A stretch of DNA of 48,955 nt from an uncultured Clostridia bacterium (GCA_944384855.1 CALWUY010000028.1:1-48955); one strand, 5' to 3'; shown: positions 9,904 through 21,497, counted from the stretch's first letter. The notes: generated by a model not told the origin, from the letters alone. Numbers and translations are program-made.

Positions 9904-10941
9904 ATGAACAATTCTCAGTCAAAATCATACGCGGATGCCGGAGTTGACATTACCGCCGGCTACAAGGCAGTAGAACTTATGAAACAGCACATCAAAAGAA
10001 CCAGAAACGAAGGCTGTATAGATGACATCGGAGGTTTCGGAGGCTGTTACAGTATCCCTAAAGGCATGGAAGAACCGGTACTTGTAAGCGGCACCGACGG
10101 ATGCGGTACAAAGGTCAAATTGGCAATACTGCTTGATAAGCACGATACTATTGGGGTAGACGCGGTCGCGATGTGCGTTAATGACATTATATGTTCGGGC
10201 GCGAAACCGATGTTTTTTCTTGATTATATAGCATGCGGTAAAAATGTTCCCGAAAAGATTGCAGAAATAGTCAGCGGAGTCGCCGAAGGCTGCGTTCAGT
10301 CTGGTGCGGCGCTGATAGGCGGCGAAACCGCAGAGCATCCTGGCATGATGCCGGAAGAAGACTACGACCTTGCCGGCTTTGCGGTCGGAATAGTAGATAA
10401 AAAGAAAATACTCGACAATTCCCAAATGCAGGAAGGCGATGCTGTTATCGCGCTTGCTTCGTCGGGTGTTCATTCCAACGGTTTTTCGCTTGTAAGAAAA
10501 GTGTTTGACGTTGAGAATTGCGACCTTAATAAAACCTATGATGAATTAGGCGGAAAAACGCTTGGAGAGACACTGCTTACACCCACTAAAATTTACGTCA
10601 AACCCGTGCTTGACCTGATTGATAAAGTAAAGGTACACGCAATATCACATATAACAGGCGGAGGCTTTTATGAAAATATCCCGCGGAGCATACCTGACGG
10701 TTTTGCGGCGGAAATAGACAAAAAGAGCATTAAGGTTCTTCCGATATTCGACCTGATTGCAAAAGCGGGAAACATACCCGAAAGAGATATGTATAACACA
10801 TTCAATATGGGCGTAGGTATGAGTATTGTGGTTGCAAAAAACGACGCCGAAAAAGCGCTTGAAATCTTAAAATCGGACGGCGAAGACGCATATATTATCG
10901 GAAAAATCATAAAATCAGACAGTAAAATTTCTATTATATAG
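9904..10941 (+). CDS. purM: Phosphoribosylformylglycinamidine cyclo-ligase (AIR synthetase)
   Basis: Closes the imidazole ring: FGAM + ATP to AIR. 345 residues, the normal length. It shows SYADAGVDI at the N-terminus, GGFGGCYSIP, the ATP-binding VSGTDGCGTKVKLA, the signature VDAVAMCVNDIICSGAKP and ALIGGETAEHPGMM. The C-terminal domain carries HITGGGFYENIPRSIPDG. AGGAGG lies just before ATG 9904, and the gap after purF is 14 bases, so it is in the same operon. Confidence 0.98.
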   Translation: MNNSQSKSYADAGVDITAGYKAVELMKQHIKRTRNEGCIDDIGGFGGCYSIPKGMEEPVLVSGTDGCGTKVKLAILLDKHDTIGVDAVAMCVNDIICSGAKPMFFLDYIACGKNVPEKIAEIVSGVAEGCVQSGAALIGGETAEHPGMMPEEDYDLAGFAVGIVDKKKILDNSQMQEGDAVIALASSGVHSNGFSLVRKVFDVENCDLNKTYDELGGKTLGETLLTPTKIYVKPVLDLIDKVKVHAISHITGGGFYENIPRSIPDGFAAEIDKKSIKVLPIFDLIAKAGNIPERDMYNTFNMGVGMSIVVAKNDAEKALEILKSDGEDAYIIGKIIKSDSKISII

Positions 10942-10951
10942 GGTGATTTTA

Positions 10952-11539
10952 ATGAAAAATATTGCCGTATTGGTATCCGGCGGCGGAACTAACCTTCAGG
11001 CCCTGATAGACGCGCAGCAAAACGGAATTTTAAAATCCGGTAAAATAAATCTGGTTATTTCGAATAATCCCGACGCTTACGCGCTTGAGCGCGCTGAAAA
11101 AGCCGGTATAAAAGCCGTTGTATGCAGCAAAAAGGACGAAGGATCGAATTTTGAGGACAAGCTTATTGAAATTCTGCATTCCGAAAAAACCGACGTAATA
11201 GTTCTTGCCGGTTTTATGTGCATACTGAGTGAAAAATTCACGTCAGAATTCACGGACCGCATAATAAACGTACATCCGTCACTTATACCGTCGTTCTGCG
11301 GAAAAGGATTTTACGGACTGAAGGTACATAAGGCCGCATTGGATTACGGAGTCAAGGTTACGGGAGCGACAGTTCATTTTGTGAATGAAGTTCCGGACGG
11401 CGGTAAAATCATAATGCAGAAAGCCGTAGAGGTAAAAGACGGCGACACTCCCGAAATTTTACAAAAACGGGTGATGGAAGAAGCTGAATGGAAAATACTT
11501 CCCCTATCTCTTGAAAAGGTTTGTTCGCAGCTTAAATAA
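10952..11539 (+). CDS. purN: Phosphoribosylglycinamide formyltransferase (GART)
   Basis: Transfers the formyl group of 10-formyl-THF to GAR. 195 residues starting MKNIAVLVSGGGTNLQALID. The catalytic set is visible: the Asn of the VISNN segment, the His of INVHPSLIPSF, and the Asp of VTGATVHFVNEVPDGG in family alignment. The ATG at 10952 follows AGGGTGA; a GTG nine bases upstream lies within that site and is rejected. It follows purM by 10 bases. Its folate substrate can be supplied by fhs and glyA downstream. Confidence 0.97.
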   Translation: MKNIAVLVSGGGTNLQALIDAQQNGILKSGKINLVISNNPDAYALERAEKAGIKAVVCSKKDEGSNFEDKLIEILHSEKTDVIVLAGFMCILSEKFTSEFTDRIINVHPSLIPSFCGKGFYGLKVHKAALDYGVKVTGATVHFVNEVPDGGKIIMQKAVEVKDGDTPEILQKRVMEEAEWKILPLSLEKVCSQLK

Positions 11540-11563
11540 TATTTTAATTAAGGTGGTAAAAAT

Positions 11564-12292
11564 ATGGCGTTATATGATTTGAAAACTTTACTCAGTGAGA
11601 ATACATACCCCGGAAGAGGTATTGTAATCGGTAAATCGGCAGACGGCAAAAAAGCAATGACCGCTTATTTCATAATGGGCAGAAGTGAAAACAGCCGCAA
11701 CCGCATTTTTGAAAAATTCGAAGGCGGAATGCGTACAAAGGCATTTGACGAAAGCAAGCTGTCAGATCCATCACTTATAATTTACAATCCTTATCTGAAG
11801 CTCGGACAAATTGATATTATTACCAATGGTGACCAAACCGATACAATATATGACCATATAAGAGAACATGGCGATGACGGGTTTGCATTTGAAGAAGCTT
11901 TATCTATGCGTGAATTTGAACCTGACGCGCCTAACTATACCCCCCGCATTTCCGGTATACTGTATTACTGTTTTCCTAGAAATGTATTTACATACAAACT
12001 TTCGATTATAAAAAGCTCAAACGGCAGACCGGAAGCTTGCAACCGTTATTTCTATCACTATACACCGGAAAACGGTATAGGTCACTTTATACACACTTAT
12101 AAATGTGACGGCAATCCGATCCCCTCTTTCAGCGGCGAACCCGAAGAGGTTGCGCTTCCAAACACTGCCGAAGAACTGGCTGATTTGATATGGGAAAATC
12201 TGAATGCCGACAATAAGGTTTCCTTATTTGTCAGAACAGTAGAGCTTGACAGCGGTAAGGCGAAAGAAATAATAATAAACAAAAATAAATAA
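11564..12292 (+). CDS. purO: IMP cyclohydrolase, PurO-type
   Basis: Closes the second purine ring (FAICAR to IMP). The 242-residue protein resembles the IMP_cyclohyd (PurO) fold first known from archaea and present in some Firmicutes, and not the N-terminal domain of PurH. Features: an N-terminal NTYPGRGIVIGKSADGKKA, AYFIMGRSENSRNR, an RISGILYY segment and the YFYHYTPENGIGHFIHTY stretch. The position right before a stand-alone AICAR transformylase fits this job: together the two genes replace bifunctional PurH. The family call rests on recognised pattern, not on a search. Confidence 0.85.
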   Translation: MALYDLKTLLSENTYPGRGIVIGKSADGKKAMTAYFIMGRSENSRNRIFEKFEGGMRTKAFDESKLSDPSLIIYNPYLKLGQIDIITNGDQTDTIYDHIREHGDDGFAFEEALSMREFEPDAPNYTPRISGILYYCFPRNVFTYKLSIIKSSNGRPEACNRYFYHYTPENGIGHFIHTYKCDGNPIPSFSGEPEEVALPNTAEELADLIWENLNADNKVSLFVRTVELDSGKAKEIIINKNK

Positions 12293-12303
12293 GGAGAATG
12301 AGT

Positions 12304-13488
12304 ATGAAAGAATTTGAACTTAAATACGGCTGCAATCCAAACCAAAAACCATCAAAAATATTTATGGATGACGGCAGTGATCTTCCGATTGAAATTCTTT
12401 GCGGAAAGCCCGGATATATTAATTTTCTTGACGCTTTCAACTCTTGGCAGTTAGTAAAAGAACTCAAAGAAGCATTGGGACTTCCGGCAGTAACCTCTTT
12501 CAAGCATGTAAGCCCTACCAGCGCGGCTGTAGGGACGGTACTTCCGGAAAAGCTTAAAAAAGCCTGCTTTGTTGACGATATAGAAGGATTAGACGATTCT
12601 CCTTTAGCCTGTGCATACGCCCGGGCACGCGGCACTGACCGTATGTGCTCTTTCGGCGACTGGGTAGCTTTATCGGACGTATGTGATGTAACAACCGCAA
12701 AGCTTATTAAGCGTGAGGTATCCGACGGTATTATAGCTCCCGGCTATGAGCCTGAAGCGCTTGAAATTCTGAAATCAAAAAGAAAAGGCAGTTACAATAT
12801 AGTAAAAATCGATCCTGATTATACTCCCGCTCCTATTGAGCATAAACAGGTTTACGGCATAACCTTTGAGCAGGGCAGAAATAACTTTAAAATAGATGAG
12901 GCACTGCTTTCAAACCTGGTGACAGAAAATAAAAATCTGCCTGATTCCGCAAAACGCGACCTTATAATTTCCCTTATAACTTTGAAATATACACAGTCAA
13001 ACTCAGTATGCTTTGCGGTCGACGGTCAGGCTATCGGAGTGGGCGCGGGTCAGCAGTCAAGAATACACTGCACAAGACTTGCAGGCTCTAAAGCGGATAC
13101 ATGGTTTTTGCGCCAGCATGAAAAGGTATTAAATCTTCCCTTCCTTGATGAAATTGCACGTCCCACAAGAGATAATGTAATAGATGGTTATATCAACCGC
13201 AACGAAGAAGACGTCTGTGCAGACGGCAACTGGCAGAAATATTTTAAAACCCAGCCTTCTCCCCTTACAGATGAAGAGATAAAGGAATATTTATCGGGCA
13301 TCACCGGAGTATCGTTGGGTTCCGACGCTTTCTTCCCGTTTGACGACAATATTGAGCGCGCTTTCAGAAGCGGAGTGTCTTACATAGCCGAGCCCGGAGG
13401 TAGCATACGCGATGACGCCGTTATTGACTGCTGCAATAAATACGGCATTGCTATGGCATTTACAGGTATGAGATTATTCCATCATTAA
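12304..13488 (+). CDS. AICAR transformylase (PurH C-terminal-type, monofunctional)
   Basis: Formylates AICAR with 10-formyl-THF to FAICAR, the penultimate step to IMP. 394 residues, matching the transformylase half of PurH without its cyclohydrolase half. SFKHVSPTSAAVG near residues 65-77 holds the catalytic Lys-His pair, and NSVCFAVDGQAIGVGAGQQSR is the conserved folate/AICAR site. FRSGVSYIAEPGGSIRDDAV is the C-terminal signature. AAGGAG lies seven bases before ATG 12304; the ATG at 12298 is only one base from it and is rejected. It follows purO by 11 bases. Confidence 0.95.
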   Translation: MKEFELKYGCNPNQKPSKIFMDDGSDLPIEILCGKPGYINFLDAFNSWQLVKELKEALGLPAVTSFKHVSPTSAAVGTVLPEKLKKACFVDDIEGLDDSPLACAYARARGTDRMCSFGDWVALSDVCDVTTAKLIKREVSDGIIAPGYEPEALEILKSKRKGSYNIVKIDPDYTPAPIEHKQVYGITFEQGRNNFKIDEALLSNLVTENKNLPDSAKRDLIISLITLKYTQSNSVCFAVDGQAIGVGAGQQSRIHCTRLAGSKADTWFLRQHEKVLNLPFLDEIARPTRDNVIDGYINRNEEDVCADGNWQKYFKTQPSPLTDEEIKEYLSGITGVSLGSDAFFPFDDNIERAFRSGVSYIAEPGGSIRDDAVIDCCNKYGIAMAFTGMRLFHH

Positions 13489-13508
13489 AATAAAAGGAGC
13501 ACAAAACA

Positions 13509-14747
13509 ATGAATTTTTTTGAAGAACTTAAAAATTATGACCCGGAAGTTGCAAAAGCATGTGATATGGAGCTTGAACGCCAGCAGCATAATATTGAGCT
13601 TATAGCGTCTGAAAATATTGTTTCAAAAGCAGTTTTGCTGGCGGCAGGCGGAGTGCTTACAAACAAATATGCCGAAGGATACCCGTCGAAGCGTTATTAC
13701 GGCGGCTGCCAATGCGTTGACATTGTAGAGGAAATCGCCAGAGAGCGTGCCAAAAAGCTCTTCGGCTGCAATTTTGCAAATGTTCAGCCGCACAGCGGCG
13801 CCAATGCCAACCTTGCCGCATTTTTCGCGCTGATTCAGCCGGGCGACACAGTTATGGGCATGAATTTGCAGCAGGGAGGTCACCTGTCGCACGGATCACC
13901 GGTAAATATTTCCGGTAAATATTTCCATATTGTACCTTACGGCGTAAACAGTGAAACCGAGACAATAGATTACGACGAAATGCGCAGAATTGCCCTTGAA
14001 TGCAAACCAAAACTTATTGTTGCGGGCGCTTCCGCCTATTCAAGAATAATCGATTTCCCCCGCTGCCGTGAGATTGCCGATGAGGTCGGAGCTTATTTAA
14101 TGGTGGATATGGCGCATATTGCCGGTCTTATAGCGGCAGGATTGCATCCGTCGCCGATACCATACGCGCATGTCGTAACCACAACTACACACAAAACACT
14201 CCGCGGACCCAGGGGCGGTATGATCCTTTGCAACGACGAGGAGATATATACAAAAATCAACAAAGCAGTCTTCCCCGGCACACAGGGCGGTCCTTTAATG
14301 CATATAATCGCCGCTAAAGCCGTTGCTTTAGGCGAAGCGCTTACTCCTGAGTTTAAGGCTTATCAGGAGCAGGTAATCAAAAACGCCGCTGCGCTTTGTC
14401 AGGGTCTTATAGACGAAGGCCTCAAAATTGTTTCAGGCGGTACCGACAACCATCTCATGCTCTTAAATCTTGCAGACAGCGGTATAACCGGCAAAGAACT
14501 TGAGCACAGGCTGGACGAAGTTCATATTACTGCCAACAAAAACACTGTTCCCAATGATCCGCAAAGTCCGTTCGTTACAAGCGGAGTGCGCTTAGGTACT
14601 CCGGCGGTTACCACGCGCGGTTTCAAAGAAACCGAAATGAAAACCATAGCTCAGTGGATAGGCGCGATAGTAAACGATTATGAACCGCATAAGGAATATG
14701 TATCCGCAGCTGTTCAGGAGCTTTGTTCCAGATTCCCGATTTATTAA
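13509..14747 (+). CDS. glyA: Serine hydroxymethyltransferase
   Basis: PLP enzyme converting serine + THF to glycine + 5,10-methylene-THF, the main one-carbon entry. 412 residues, standard length. The PLP lysine is K229 in [28 protein letters not shown] and [11 protein letters not shown] are N-terminal signatures. In this operon it supplies glycine for PurD and one-carbon units for the folate pool used by PurN and the transformylase. Spacing to the preceding gene is 20 bases with a good AAAGGAG. Confidence 0.98.
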   Translation: MNFFEELKNYDPEVAKACDMELERQQHNIELIASENIVSKAVLLAAGGVLTNKYAEGYPSKRYYGGCQCVDIVEEIARERAKKLFGCNFANVQPHSGANANLAAFFALIQPGDTVMGMNLQQGGHLSHGSPVNISGKYFHIVPYGVNSETETIDYDEMRRIALECKPKLIVAGASAYSRIIDFPRCREIADEVGAYLMVDMAHIAGLIAAGLHPSPIPYAHVVTTTTHKTLRGPRGGMILCNDEEIYTKINKAVFPGTQGGPLMHIIAAKAVALGEALTPEFKAYQEQVIKNAAALCQGLIDEGLKIVSGGTDNHLMLLNLADSGITGKELEHRLDEVHITANKNTVPNDPQSPFVTSGVRLGTPAVTTRGFKETEMKTIAQWIGAIVNDYEPHKEYVSAAVQELCSRFPIY

Positions 14748-14821
14748 TCTTTCCGTTTACCTCCCTTTAATTCAGGGAGGTATCTGTGCTGTTTATACAA
14801 AATCCCCTAAGGAGCATTATT

Positions 14822-16102
14822 ATGAAAGTAATGGTAGTTGGCGGCGGCGGCCGTGAACACGCAATAATTAAAAAATTGAAACAAAGTCCCGAAATCACCA
14901 AACTTTATGCCCTGCCCGGCAACGGCGGCATGAAAGACGATGCTGAATGCATTGATATAGGTGCAAAAGATATTGCTAATATCGTAAAATTCGCTGTAGA
15001 TAATAAAATCGACTATGCAGTCGTAGCTCCGGACGATCCGCTGGTATTAGGCGCAGTGGACGCTCTGAATGAAGCCGGTATCGACTGTTTCGGGCCAAAA
15101 AAGAATGCCGCAATAATTGAAGGCAGCAAAGTTTTTTCAAAAAATCTTATGAAAAAATACGGCATTCCTACGGCAGAATACGAAGTTTTTGACAGCGCAG
15201 AGGCTGCGCTTAAATACCTTGAAACCGCCCCGATACCCACAGTTATAAAGGCTGACGGACTTGCGCTCGGCAAAGGAGTAATTATAGCAGAAACCCGTGA
15301 AGACGCCAAAGCGGCAGTCGTTTCCATCATGGAAGACAAGATGTTCGGAGAAAGCGGTAATAAAATAGTAATAGAAGAATTTTTGACCGGTCCGGAAGTA
15401 TCGGTACTGTCATTTACCGACGGCAAAACGATAGTTCCGATGGTTTCTTCAATGGATCATAAACGTGCACTTGACGGCGATCAGGGACTTAATACCGGAG
15501 GTATGGGTACCATTGCCCCGAATCCGTTTTATACTCAGGAAATAGCGGATACATGCATGAAAACTATTTTTCTTCCTACGGTTGAAGCTATGAACAAAGA
15601 AGGCAGAACATTTAAGGGATGTCTTTATTTCGGACTTATGATAACAGAAAAAGGGCCCAAGGTTATAGAATACAACTGCCGCTTCGGTGACCCGGAAACG
15701 CAGGTGGTTCTTCCGTTGCTTGAAAGCGACCTGTTTACTGTTATGAAATCTGTAACCGACGGTACACTTGCAGATACCGAAGTCAGATTCAGCAGCGGTG
15801 CCGCCGCCTGTGTGGTTATGGCTTCAAAAGGATATCCGCAGAAATACGAAAGCGGATTTGACCTTAATATAGCTAACTGTGTTGCCGATAACGTATATGT
15901 AGCCGGAGCAAAGCTTGTTGACGGCGTTTTAAAGACCGCGGGCGGCAGGGTACTCGGCGTGACAGGCAAAGGCGCGACCCTTTCAGAAGCGATTGACAAA
16001 GCATACGAAAATGTAGGATACGTAAGTTTCAAAAATGCTTTTTACCGCAAGGACATAGGACAGAAAGCGCTCGGCAAAGCCGGTGCTTCCAAAGGAGAAT
16101 AA
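14822..16102 (+). CDS. purD: Phosphoribosylamine--glycine ligase (GAR synthetase)
   Basis: ATP-grasp ligase joining phosphoribosylamine to glycine. 426 residues starting MKVMVVGGGGREHAI; AAGGAG precedes ATG 14822, so an upstream in-frame ATG at 14786 is not used. ATP-grasp features include VIKADGLALGKGVIIAET and the signature RFGDPETQVVLPLL. It consumes the product of the PurF-like enzyme and the glycine made by GlyA, two genes of the same operon. A short GC hairpin at 14759-14781 precedes it without a T-run. Confidence 0.98.
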   Translation: MKVMVVGGGGREHAIIKKLKQSPEITKLYALPGNGGMKDDAECIDIGAKDIANIVKFAVDNKIDYAVVAPDDPLVLGAVDALNEAGIDCFGPKKNAAIIEGSKVFSKNLMKKYGIPTAEYEVFDSAEAALKYLETAPIPTVIKADGLALGKGVIIAETREDAKAAVVSIMEDKMFGESGNKIVIEEFLTGPEVSVLSFTDGKTIVPMVSSMDHKRALDGDQGLNTGGMGTIAPNPFYTQEIADTCMKTIFLPTVEAMNKEGRTFKGCLYFGLMITEKGPKVIEYNCRFGDPETQVVLPLLESDLFTVMKSVTDGTLADTEVRFSSGAAACVVMASKGYPQKYESGFDLNIANCVADNVYVAGAKLVDGVLKTAGGRVLGVTGKGATLSEAIDKAYENVGYVSFKNAFYRKDIGQKALGKAGASKGE

Positions 16103-16104
16103 TA

Positions 16105-19100
16105 ATGGTATACCGTATATTTGTAGAAAAGAAAAAGGAATTGGCCCACGAAGCAAAATCACTTTTTAAAGACATAACCGACCTGTTACAGATTTCTTCG
16201 GTAACTGATGTAAGAATCATTAACAGATATGATGTTGACCGTATAGAAAAAGCACTTTTTGATTATGCAGTAGGTACTGTTTTTTCGGAGCCACAGCTTG
16301 ATATCGTGTCTGACAGCATCGATACAGGATCTGCAGCAGTGTTTGCCGTAGAATATCTTCCGGGACAGTTTGACCAGCGCGCAGATTCTGCCGCGCAGTG
16401 TATACAGATAATATCTCAGGGTGAACGTCCGAGGGTACGCACAGCTAAGGTTTATCTGTTATACGGTAATATAAGCGACAGCGAACTTGCCGCCGTTAAA
16501 AAATACGTTATAAACCCGGTCGAAGCAAGAGAAGCGTCTTTGGATAAACCCGAAACGCTTGAAACCAAATACGACATACCGACCGAAGTGGAGACTCTCG
16601 TCGGTTTTATAAACTTAAACAGACAGCAGCTTGAGGAGTTTGTAAATAAATATTCTCTTGCAATGGACGCTGATGATATTGCCTTTTGTCAGCAATATTT
16701 TATATCAGAACACCGTGACCCCACAATCACCGAAATCAGAATGATTGACACCTATTGGTCGGACCACTGCCGTCATACTACGTTTCTGACTAATATTGAT
16801 GATGTTATATTTGATGATGAACTATTGCAGTCGGCTTATGACGAATACATAAATACCCGCAAAGCTCTCGGCAGGACCAAGCCGGTTTGTCTGATGGATA
16901 TTGCAACTCTTGCGGTCCGTCAGCTTAAAAAAGACGGTAAACTTGATAAGCTGGATGAATCAGAAGAAATCAACGCCTGCACAGTTAAAATCAATGTAGA
17001 TGTTGACGGTAAAACGGAGCCTTGGCTGCTGCTCTTTAAAAACGAAACCCATAACCATCCGACTGAAATCGAGCCTTTCGGAGGAGCTGCCACCTGCATA
17101 GGCGGAGCGATCCGCGATCCGCTTTCAGGCAGAAGCTACGTATACGGCGCAATGCGTGTAACCGGCGCCGCAAATCCTTTGAAAAGCGTAAAAGAAACAA
17201 TGCCAGGCAAACTTCCGCAAAGGAAAATTGTCACTACAGCGGCAGACGGATATTCATCATACGGAAATCAAATCGGACTTGCCACAGGTATAGTTGATGA
17301 AATCTATCACGAAGGATATGCCGCAAAACGCATGGAAATAGGCGCCGTAATTGCCGCGACACCCGCAGAAAACGTGCGCCGGGAAGTTCCCGCACCGGGA
17401 GATGCGGTTATACTTTTGGGAGGTTCTACCGGTCGTGACGGCTGCGGAGGAGCTACGGGTTCTTCCAAATCGCATACAGTTCAATCTCTTGAATCCTGCG
17501 GTGCGGAGGTTCAAAAAGGCAACGCGCCGGAAGAAAGAAAGCTGCAGAGACTTTTCAGAAATCCTGAGGCCTGCAGAATGATCAAACGCTGCAACGATTT
17601 CGGTGCCGGTGGCGTTTCGGTTGCTATAGGAGAATTAGCCGACGGGCTTGAGATCGACCTTAACGCCGTTCCGAAAAAATACGACGGTCTTGACGGAACA
17701 GAGCTTGCAATAAGTGAGTCACAGGAAAGAATGGCTGTCGTTATCGAGAAGGAAAACATCGACCGTTTCCTCGAAATAGCAAAATCCGAAAACCTTCAGG
17801 CTGTAAAGGTAGCCGAAGTGAAATCCGAACCGAGACTTGTTATGAACTGGAACGGAAATACCATAGTCAATATCAGCCGTGAATTCTTAAATTCCAACGG
17901 CGCCGAAAAGCATATTACGGTAACTCCTGAAAAACCTGAGAGATATACAAAGACTGTCAGCGGCGGATTTGCCGAAAATATGAAAGCTTTGGCAGATGAC
18001 CTTAACATTTGTTCAAAGCGCGGACTTTCAGAGCAATTTGACTCGACAATAGGCGCCGGTACGGTTCTAATGCCTTTCGGCGGAAAAAATCAGCTTACTC
18101 CCATACAGGCTATGGTACAGAAAATTTCTGTCGAGAAAAGACATACCGACGACTGCTCTTTAATGGCGTGGGGCTATAATCCGTTTATAGCCGATAAAAG
18201 TCCTTATCACAGCGCATATCTGGCAGTGGTGGAATCGGTTTCCAAACTTATATCATGCGGCGCCGAATTCAAAGATGTATATCTTACTTTCCAGGAATAT
18301 TTTGAGCGTCCCGGAAAAGACAGAAAACGCTGGGGCAAACCGCTTTCGGCATTACTTGGCGCTTTCAAGGCTCAGCTTGAATACGGTATCGGCGCAATAG
18401 GCGGAAAAGACTCCATGAGCGGTACTTTTGAAAATCTTGACGTACCCCCTACCCTTGTCTCGTTTGCGGTCACAACAGATAAAACATACAATATAATTTC
18501 ACCCGAATTCAAAAAGGCAGGAAATAAAGTATTCCTAATCTGCCCTATTTACGACAGGGAAACCAATCTCCCGAACACCGAATCTCAGATTAAGGTATTC
18601 AGAAGAGTGACTGAGCTTATCCGCAGCGGCAAAGCAGTATCGGCTTATACCCCCGGCCTCGGAGGTATAGGAGAAGCGATTATGAAAATGTGCTTCGGTA
18701 ACTCTTTGGGCTTCAAGTTTGACCAAAATATGTGCGTTCAGGGCGTATTTGATTACTGTTACGGAAGCTTTCTGCTTGAATCTGATGAAGATATTGAAGA
18801 CGCGCTTTATATCGGCACTGTCACAAATGACGGTGAAATCAGCCTGAAAGACGAAAAGGTTTCACTGATAAAGCTTCTTGATATATACGAAGGAAAGCTT
18901 GAAAGCGTTTATAAATGTAATATTAAGCAGACCGGTTCAATGACGGAACAATTTGCTTATACTTCTCAGTCCCGCGTTTCGCCCGCAGTCAAAACCGCAA
19001 AACCGAAAGTGCTTATACCGGTGTTCCCGGGTACAAACTGCGAATATGACTCGGCAAAAGCCATGCAGGACGCCGGCGCCGAACCCGAAATTTTTGTTAT

Positions 19101-19797
19101 CAACAATCTTACCGCCGACGGTATTGCCCGTTCTGTCGAAAATTTTGCAGAAAAGATAAAATCTTCACAAATCATCTTTATTCCGGGCGGATTTTCGGCC
19201 GGCGATGAGCCTGACGGAAGCGGCAAATTCATTACGGCATTCTTTCGCAACGCTGCGGTTAAGGAAGAGGTTACCGCTCTGCTTGAAAGCCGGGACGGTC
19301 TTATGTGCGGTATTTGCAACGGTTTTCAGGCACTTATCAAATTAGGACTTGTTCCGTACGGTAAAATTATTGATACCGATGAAACCTGCCCTACCCTAAC
19401 ATTCAACACCATAGGACGCCATCAGTCTAAAATAGTCCGTACAGTAATATCATCAAACAAGTCCCCGTGGCTCAGTCTGACTAATGTAGGTGAAATATAC
19501 AGTGTGCCTATTTCACACGGAGAAGGACGTTTCTTGGCAAACGAAAGCCTGATCAAAAAATTAGCCGAAAACGGCCAGATTGCGACGCAGTATGTTGATC
19601 TTGACGGAAAAGTCACAAGCGATGTCAGATATAATCCAAATGATTCAATGTACGCCATTGAAGGAATTACCTCACCGGACGGACGTGTATTCGGCAAAAT
19701 GGGACACAGCGAACGCTGGGGCAAAGGCCTTTATAAAAACGTTCCGGGTAACTATGATATCAGAATGTTCGAATCAGCGGTAAAATACTTTAAATAA
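16105..19797 (+). CDS. purL: Phosphoribosylformylglycinamidine synthase, single-chain
   Basis: Converts FGAR to FGAM using glutamine. The 1230-residue protein is the fused form (PurS-like N-terminus, two AIRS-like halves, C-terminal glutaminase), as in many Clostridia, not the split PurS-PurQ-PurL of Bacillus. [20 protein letters not shown] is the ATP-site signature near residue 315. The glutaminase nucleophile is C1071 in CGICNGFQ, with the SHGEGRF histidine region downstream, so this amidotransferase keeps its glutamine site, unlike the PurF of the same operon. The gap to purD is 2 bases. Confidence 0.97.
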   Translation: MVYRIFVEKKKELAHEAKSLFKDITDLLQISSVTDVRIINRYDVDRIEKALFDYAVGTVFSEPQLDIVSDSIDTGSAAVFAVEYLPGQFDQRADSAAQCIQIISQGERPRVRTAKVYLLYGNISDSELAAVKKYVINPVEAREASLDKPETLETKYDIPTEVETLVGFINLNRQQLEEFVNKYSLAMDADDIAFCQQYFISEHRDPTITEIRMIDTYWSDHCRHTTFLTNIDDVIFDDELLQSAYDEYINTRKALGRTKPVCLMDIATLAVRQLKKDGKLDKLDESEEINACTVKINVDVDGKTEPWLLLFKNETHNHPTEIEPFGGAATCIGGAIRDPLSGRSYVYGAMRVTGAANPLKSVKETMPGKLPQRKIVTTAADGYSSYGNQIGLATGIVDEIYHEGYAAKRMEIGAVIAATPAENVRREVPAPGDAVILLGGSTGRDGCGGATGSSKSHTVQSLESCGAEVQKGNAPEERKLQRLFRNPEACRMIKRCNDFGAGGVSVAIGELADGLEIDLNAVPKKYDGLDGTELAISESQERMAVVIEKENIDRFLEIAKSENLQAVKVAEVKSEPRLVMNWNGNTIVNISREFLNSNGAEKHITVTPEKPERYTKTVSGGFAENMKALADDLNICSKRGLSEQFDSTIGAGTVLMPFGGKNQLTPIQAMVQKISVEKRHTDDCSLMAWGYNPFIADKSPYHSAYLAVVESVSKLISCGAEFKDVYLTFQEYFERPGKDRKRWGKPLSALLGAFKAQLEYGIGAIGGKDSMSGTFENLDVPPTLVSFAVTTDKTYNIISPEFKKAGNKVFLICPIYDRETNLPNTESQIKVFRRVTELIRSGKAVSAYTPGLGGIGEAIMKMCFGNSLGFKFDQNMCVQGVFDYCYGSFLLESDEDIEDALYIGTVTNDGEISLKDEKVSLIKLLDIYEGKLESVYKCNIKQTGSMTEQFAYTSQSRVSPAVKTAKPKVLIPVFPGTNCEYDSAKAMQDAGAEPEIFVINNLTADGIARSVENFAEKIKSSQIIFIPGGFSAGDEPDGSGKFITAFFRNAAVKEEVTALLESRDGLMCGICNGFQALIKLGLVPYGKIIDTDETCPTLTFNTIGRHQSKIVRTVISSNKSPWLSLTNVGEIYSVPISHGEGRFLANESLIKKLAENGQIATQYVDLDGKVTSDVRYNPNDSMYAIEGITSPDGRVFGKMGHSERWGKGLYKNVPGNYDIRMFESAVKYFK

Positions 19798-19808
19798 GGA
19801 GTGTTTTT

Positions 19809-21485
19809 ATGGCATATTTATCAGATATTGAAATCGCTCAGCAGGCTGAAATGCGACCTATAACCGAAATTGCTGCAGCCGCCGGAATTGAAGAAAAGTA
19901 CCTTGAGCAATACGGGAAATACAAAGCGAAGATAGACCTCTCTCTCTTAAATGAATGCAGGAAAGAAAACGGCAAGCTGGTACTTGTAACCGCTATAACC
20001 CCCACTCCCGCAGGAGAAGGAAAAACCACAACTACTATAGGCCTCGCCGACGGTATGAAGCGCATAGGAAAAAATGTTTGTGTCGCTTTGCGGGAACCCT
20101 CATTAGGCCCTGTTTTCGGAATAAAAGGCGGAGCCGCAGGCGGCGGTTACGCTCAGGTAGTACCGATGGAAGATATCAACCTTCATTTCACCGGTGACTT
20201 TCACGCAATAGGTGCTGCAAATAACCTGCTTGCCGCCATGCTTGACAACCATATTCATCAGGGTAACGCTTTGGGCATTGATACCCGCAAAATCACCTGG
20301 AAACGCTGCGTAGATATGAATGATCGTCAGCTTCGCTTTATAACGGACGGTCTCGGTGGTAAAGCTAACGGCGTACCGCGCGAGGACGGGTTTGATATAA
20401 CAGTAGCGAGTGAGGTTATGGCGGTACTCTGTCTCGCTTCTGATATCGACGACCTTAAAGCGAGGCTTTCAAAAATAATTGTTGGTTATACATTCGATGA
20501 CGAACCTGTAACGGCCGGTCAGCTAAAAGCGGCAGGAGCTATGGCTGCACTGCTTAAGGATGCCATAAAACCGAATTTAGTCCAAACACTTGAAGCTACC
20601 CCTGCATTGGTACACGGAGGTCCGTTTGCCAATATCGCCCACGGGTGCAATTCGGTAACGGCTACAAAAATGGCTGTTAAACTCGCAGACTATGCCGTTA
20701 CGGAGGCCGGATTCGGCGCAGATTTGGGAGCCGAAAAATTTTTAGACATCAAATGCAGAATGGCCGGATTAAAACCTTCAGCAGTTGTAATAGTAGGCAC
20801 GATCCGCGCCCTTAAAATGCACAGCGGTCTTGACAAAAAGGAACTCGACCGAGAAAACCTCGAAGCCCTTGAAAAAGGTATACCGAATTTACTGCGACAT
20901 GTTTCGAATATCAAAAATGTATATAAGCTTCCCTGCGTGGTGGCAATAAACAGATTTCCCACTGACACTGTCAGCGAAATAGATTTTATTATTTCAAAAT
21001 GCAGAGAGCTTGGAGTCAATACTGTCTTATCAGAGGTATGGGCGAAAGGCGGAAAAGGCGGAGAAGAGCTTGCTAGAGAGGTTGTCCGCCTTTGCGAAGA
21101 AGATAACAGCAACTTCTCTTTCAGCTATGAGCTTAACTGTTCAATTGAAGAAAAAATAGATGCCATTGTCAAGAAAGTTTACGGCGGAAAAGGCGCGGTG
21201 CTCACTCCGAATGCAAAAAAACAAGCGCAGAAGCTTACGGATATGGGATTCGCGGGCTGCCCGGTATGTATGGCAAAAACACAGTACAGTTTTTCTGACG
21301 ATATGTCCAAATTAGGTGCACCCGATGATTTTACCGTCACGGTAAGAAATCTTAAAATATCCGCAGGCGCAGGTTTCATAGTGGCGCTCACAGGCGACAT
21401 TATGACTATGCCGGGACTGCCTAAGATTCCAGCTGCAGAAAACATAGATGTAGACAACAACGGAAAAATTACCGGACTGTTTTAA
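19809..21485 (+). CDS. fhs: Formate--tetrahydrofolate ligase
   Basis: Makes 10-formyl-THF from formate, THF and ATP. 558 residues, the usual length, with the nucleotide-binding [19 protein letters not shown] at residues about 64-82 and [20 protein letters not shown], both typical of FTHFS. Last gene of the purine operon, 11 bases after purL. It directly provides the folate cofactor for PurN and the AICAR transformylase, and ZTP signals lack of that cofactor. No other acetogenesis gene is present, so an ordinary one-carbon role is likely. Confidence 0.98.
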   Translation: MAYLSDIEIAQQAEMRPITEIAAAAGIEEKYLEQYGKYKAKIDLSLLNECRKENGKLVLVTAITPTPAGEGKTTTTIGLADGMKRIGKNVCVALREPSLGPVFGIKGGAAGGGYAQVVPMEDINLHFTGDFHAIGAANNLLAAMLDNHIHQGNALGIDTRKITWKRCVDMNDRQLRFITDGLGGKANGVPREDGFDITVASEVMAVLCLASDIDDLKARLSKIIVGYTFDDEPVTAGQLKAAGAMAALLKDAIKPNLVQTLEATPALVHGGPFANIAHGCNSVTATKMAVKLADYAVTEAGFGADLGAEKFLDIKCRMAGLKPSAVVIVGTIRALKMHSGLDKKELDRENLEALEKGIPNLLRHVSNIKNVYKLPCVVAINRFPTDTVSEIDFIISKCRELGVNTVLSEVWAKGGKGGEELAREVVRLCEEDNSNFSFSYELNCSIEEKIDAIVKKVYGGKGAVLTPNAKKQAQKLTDMGFAGCPVCMAKTQYSFSDDMSKLGAPDDFTVTVRNLKISAGAGFIVALTGDIMTMPGLPKIPAAENIDVDNNGKITGLF

Positions 21486-21497
21486 AAATAAACTCAA

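Noticed and set aside
14759-14781. Hairpin between glyA and purD as an operon-ending terminator.
   Set aside because: No T-run follows; purD has a good ribosome site close by and belongs to the same pathway, so it is more likely a processing or stabilising hairpin.
15013-15426. Minus-strand frames inside purD and other purine genes.
   Set aside because: They are antisense shadows without ribosome sites; the plus-strand families are certain.
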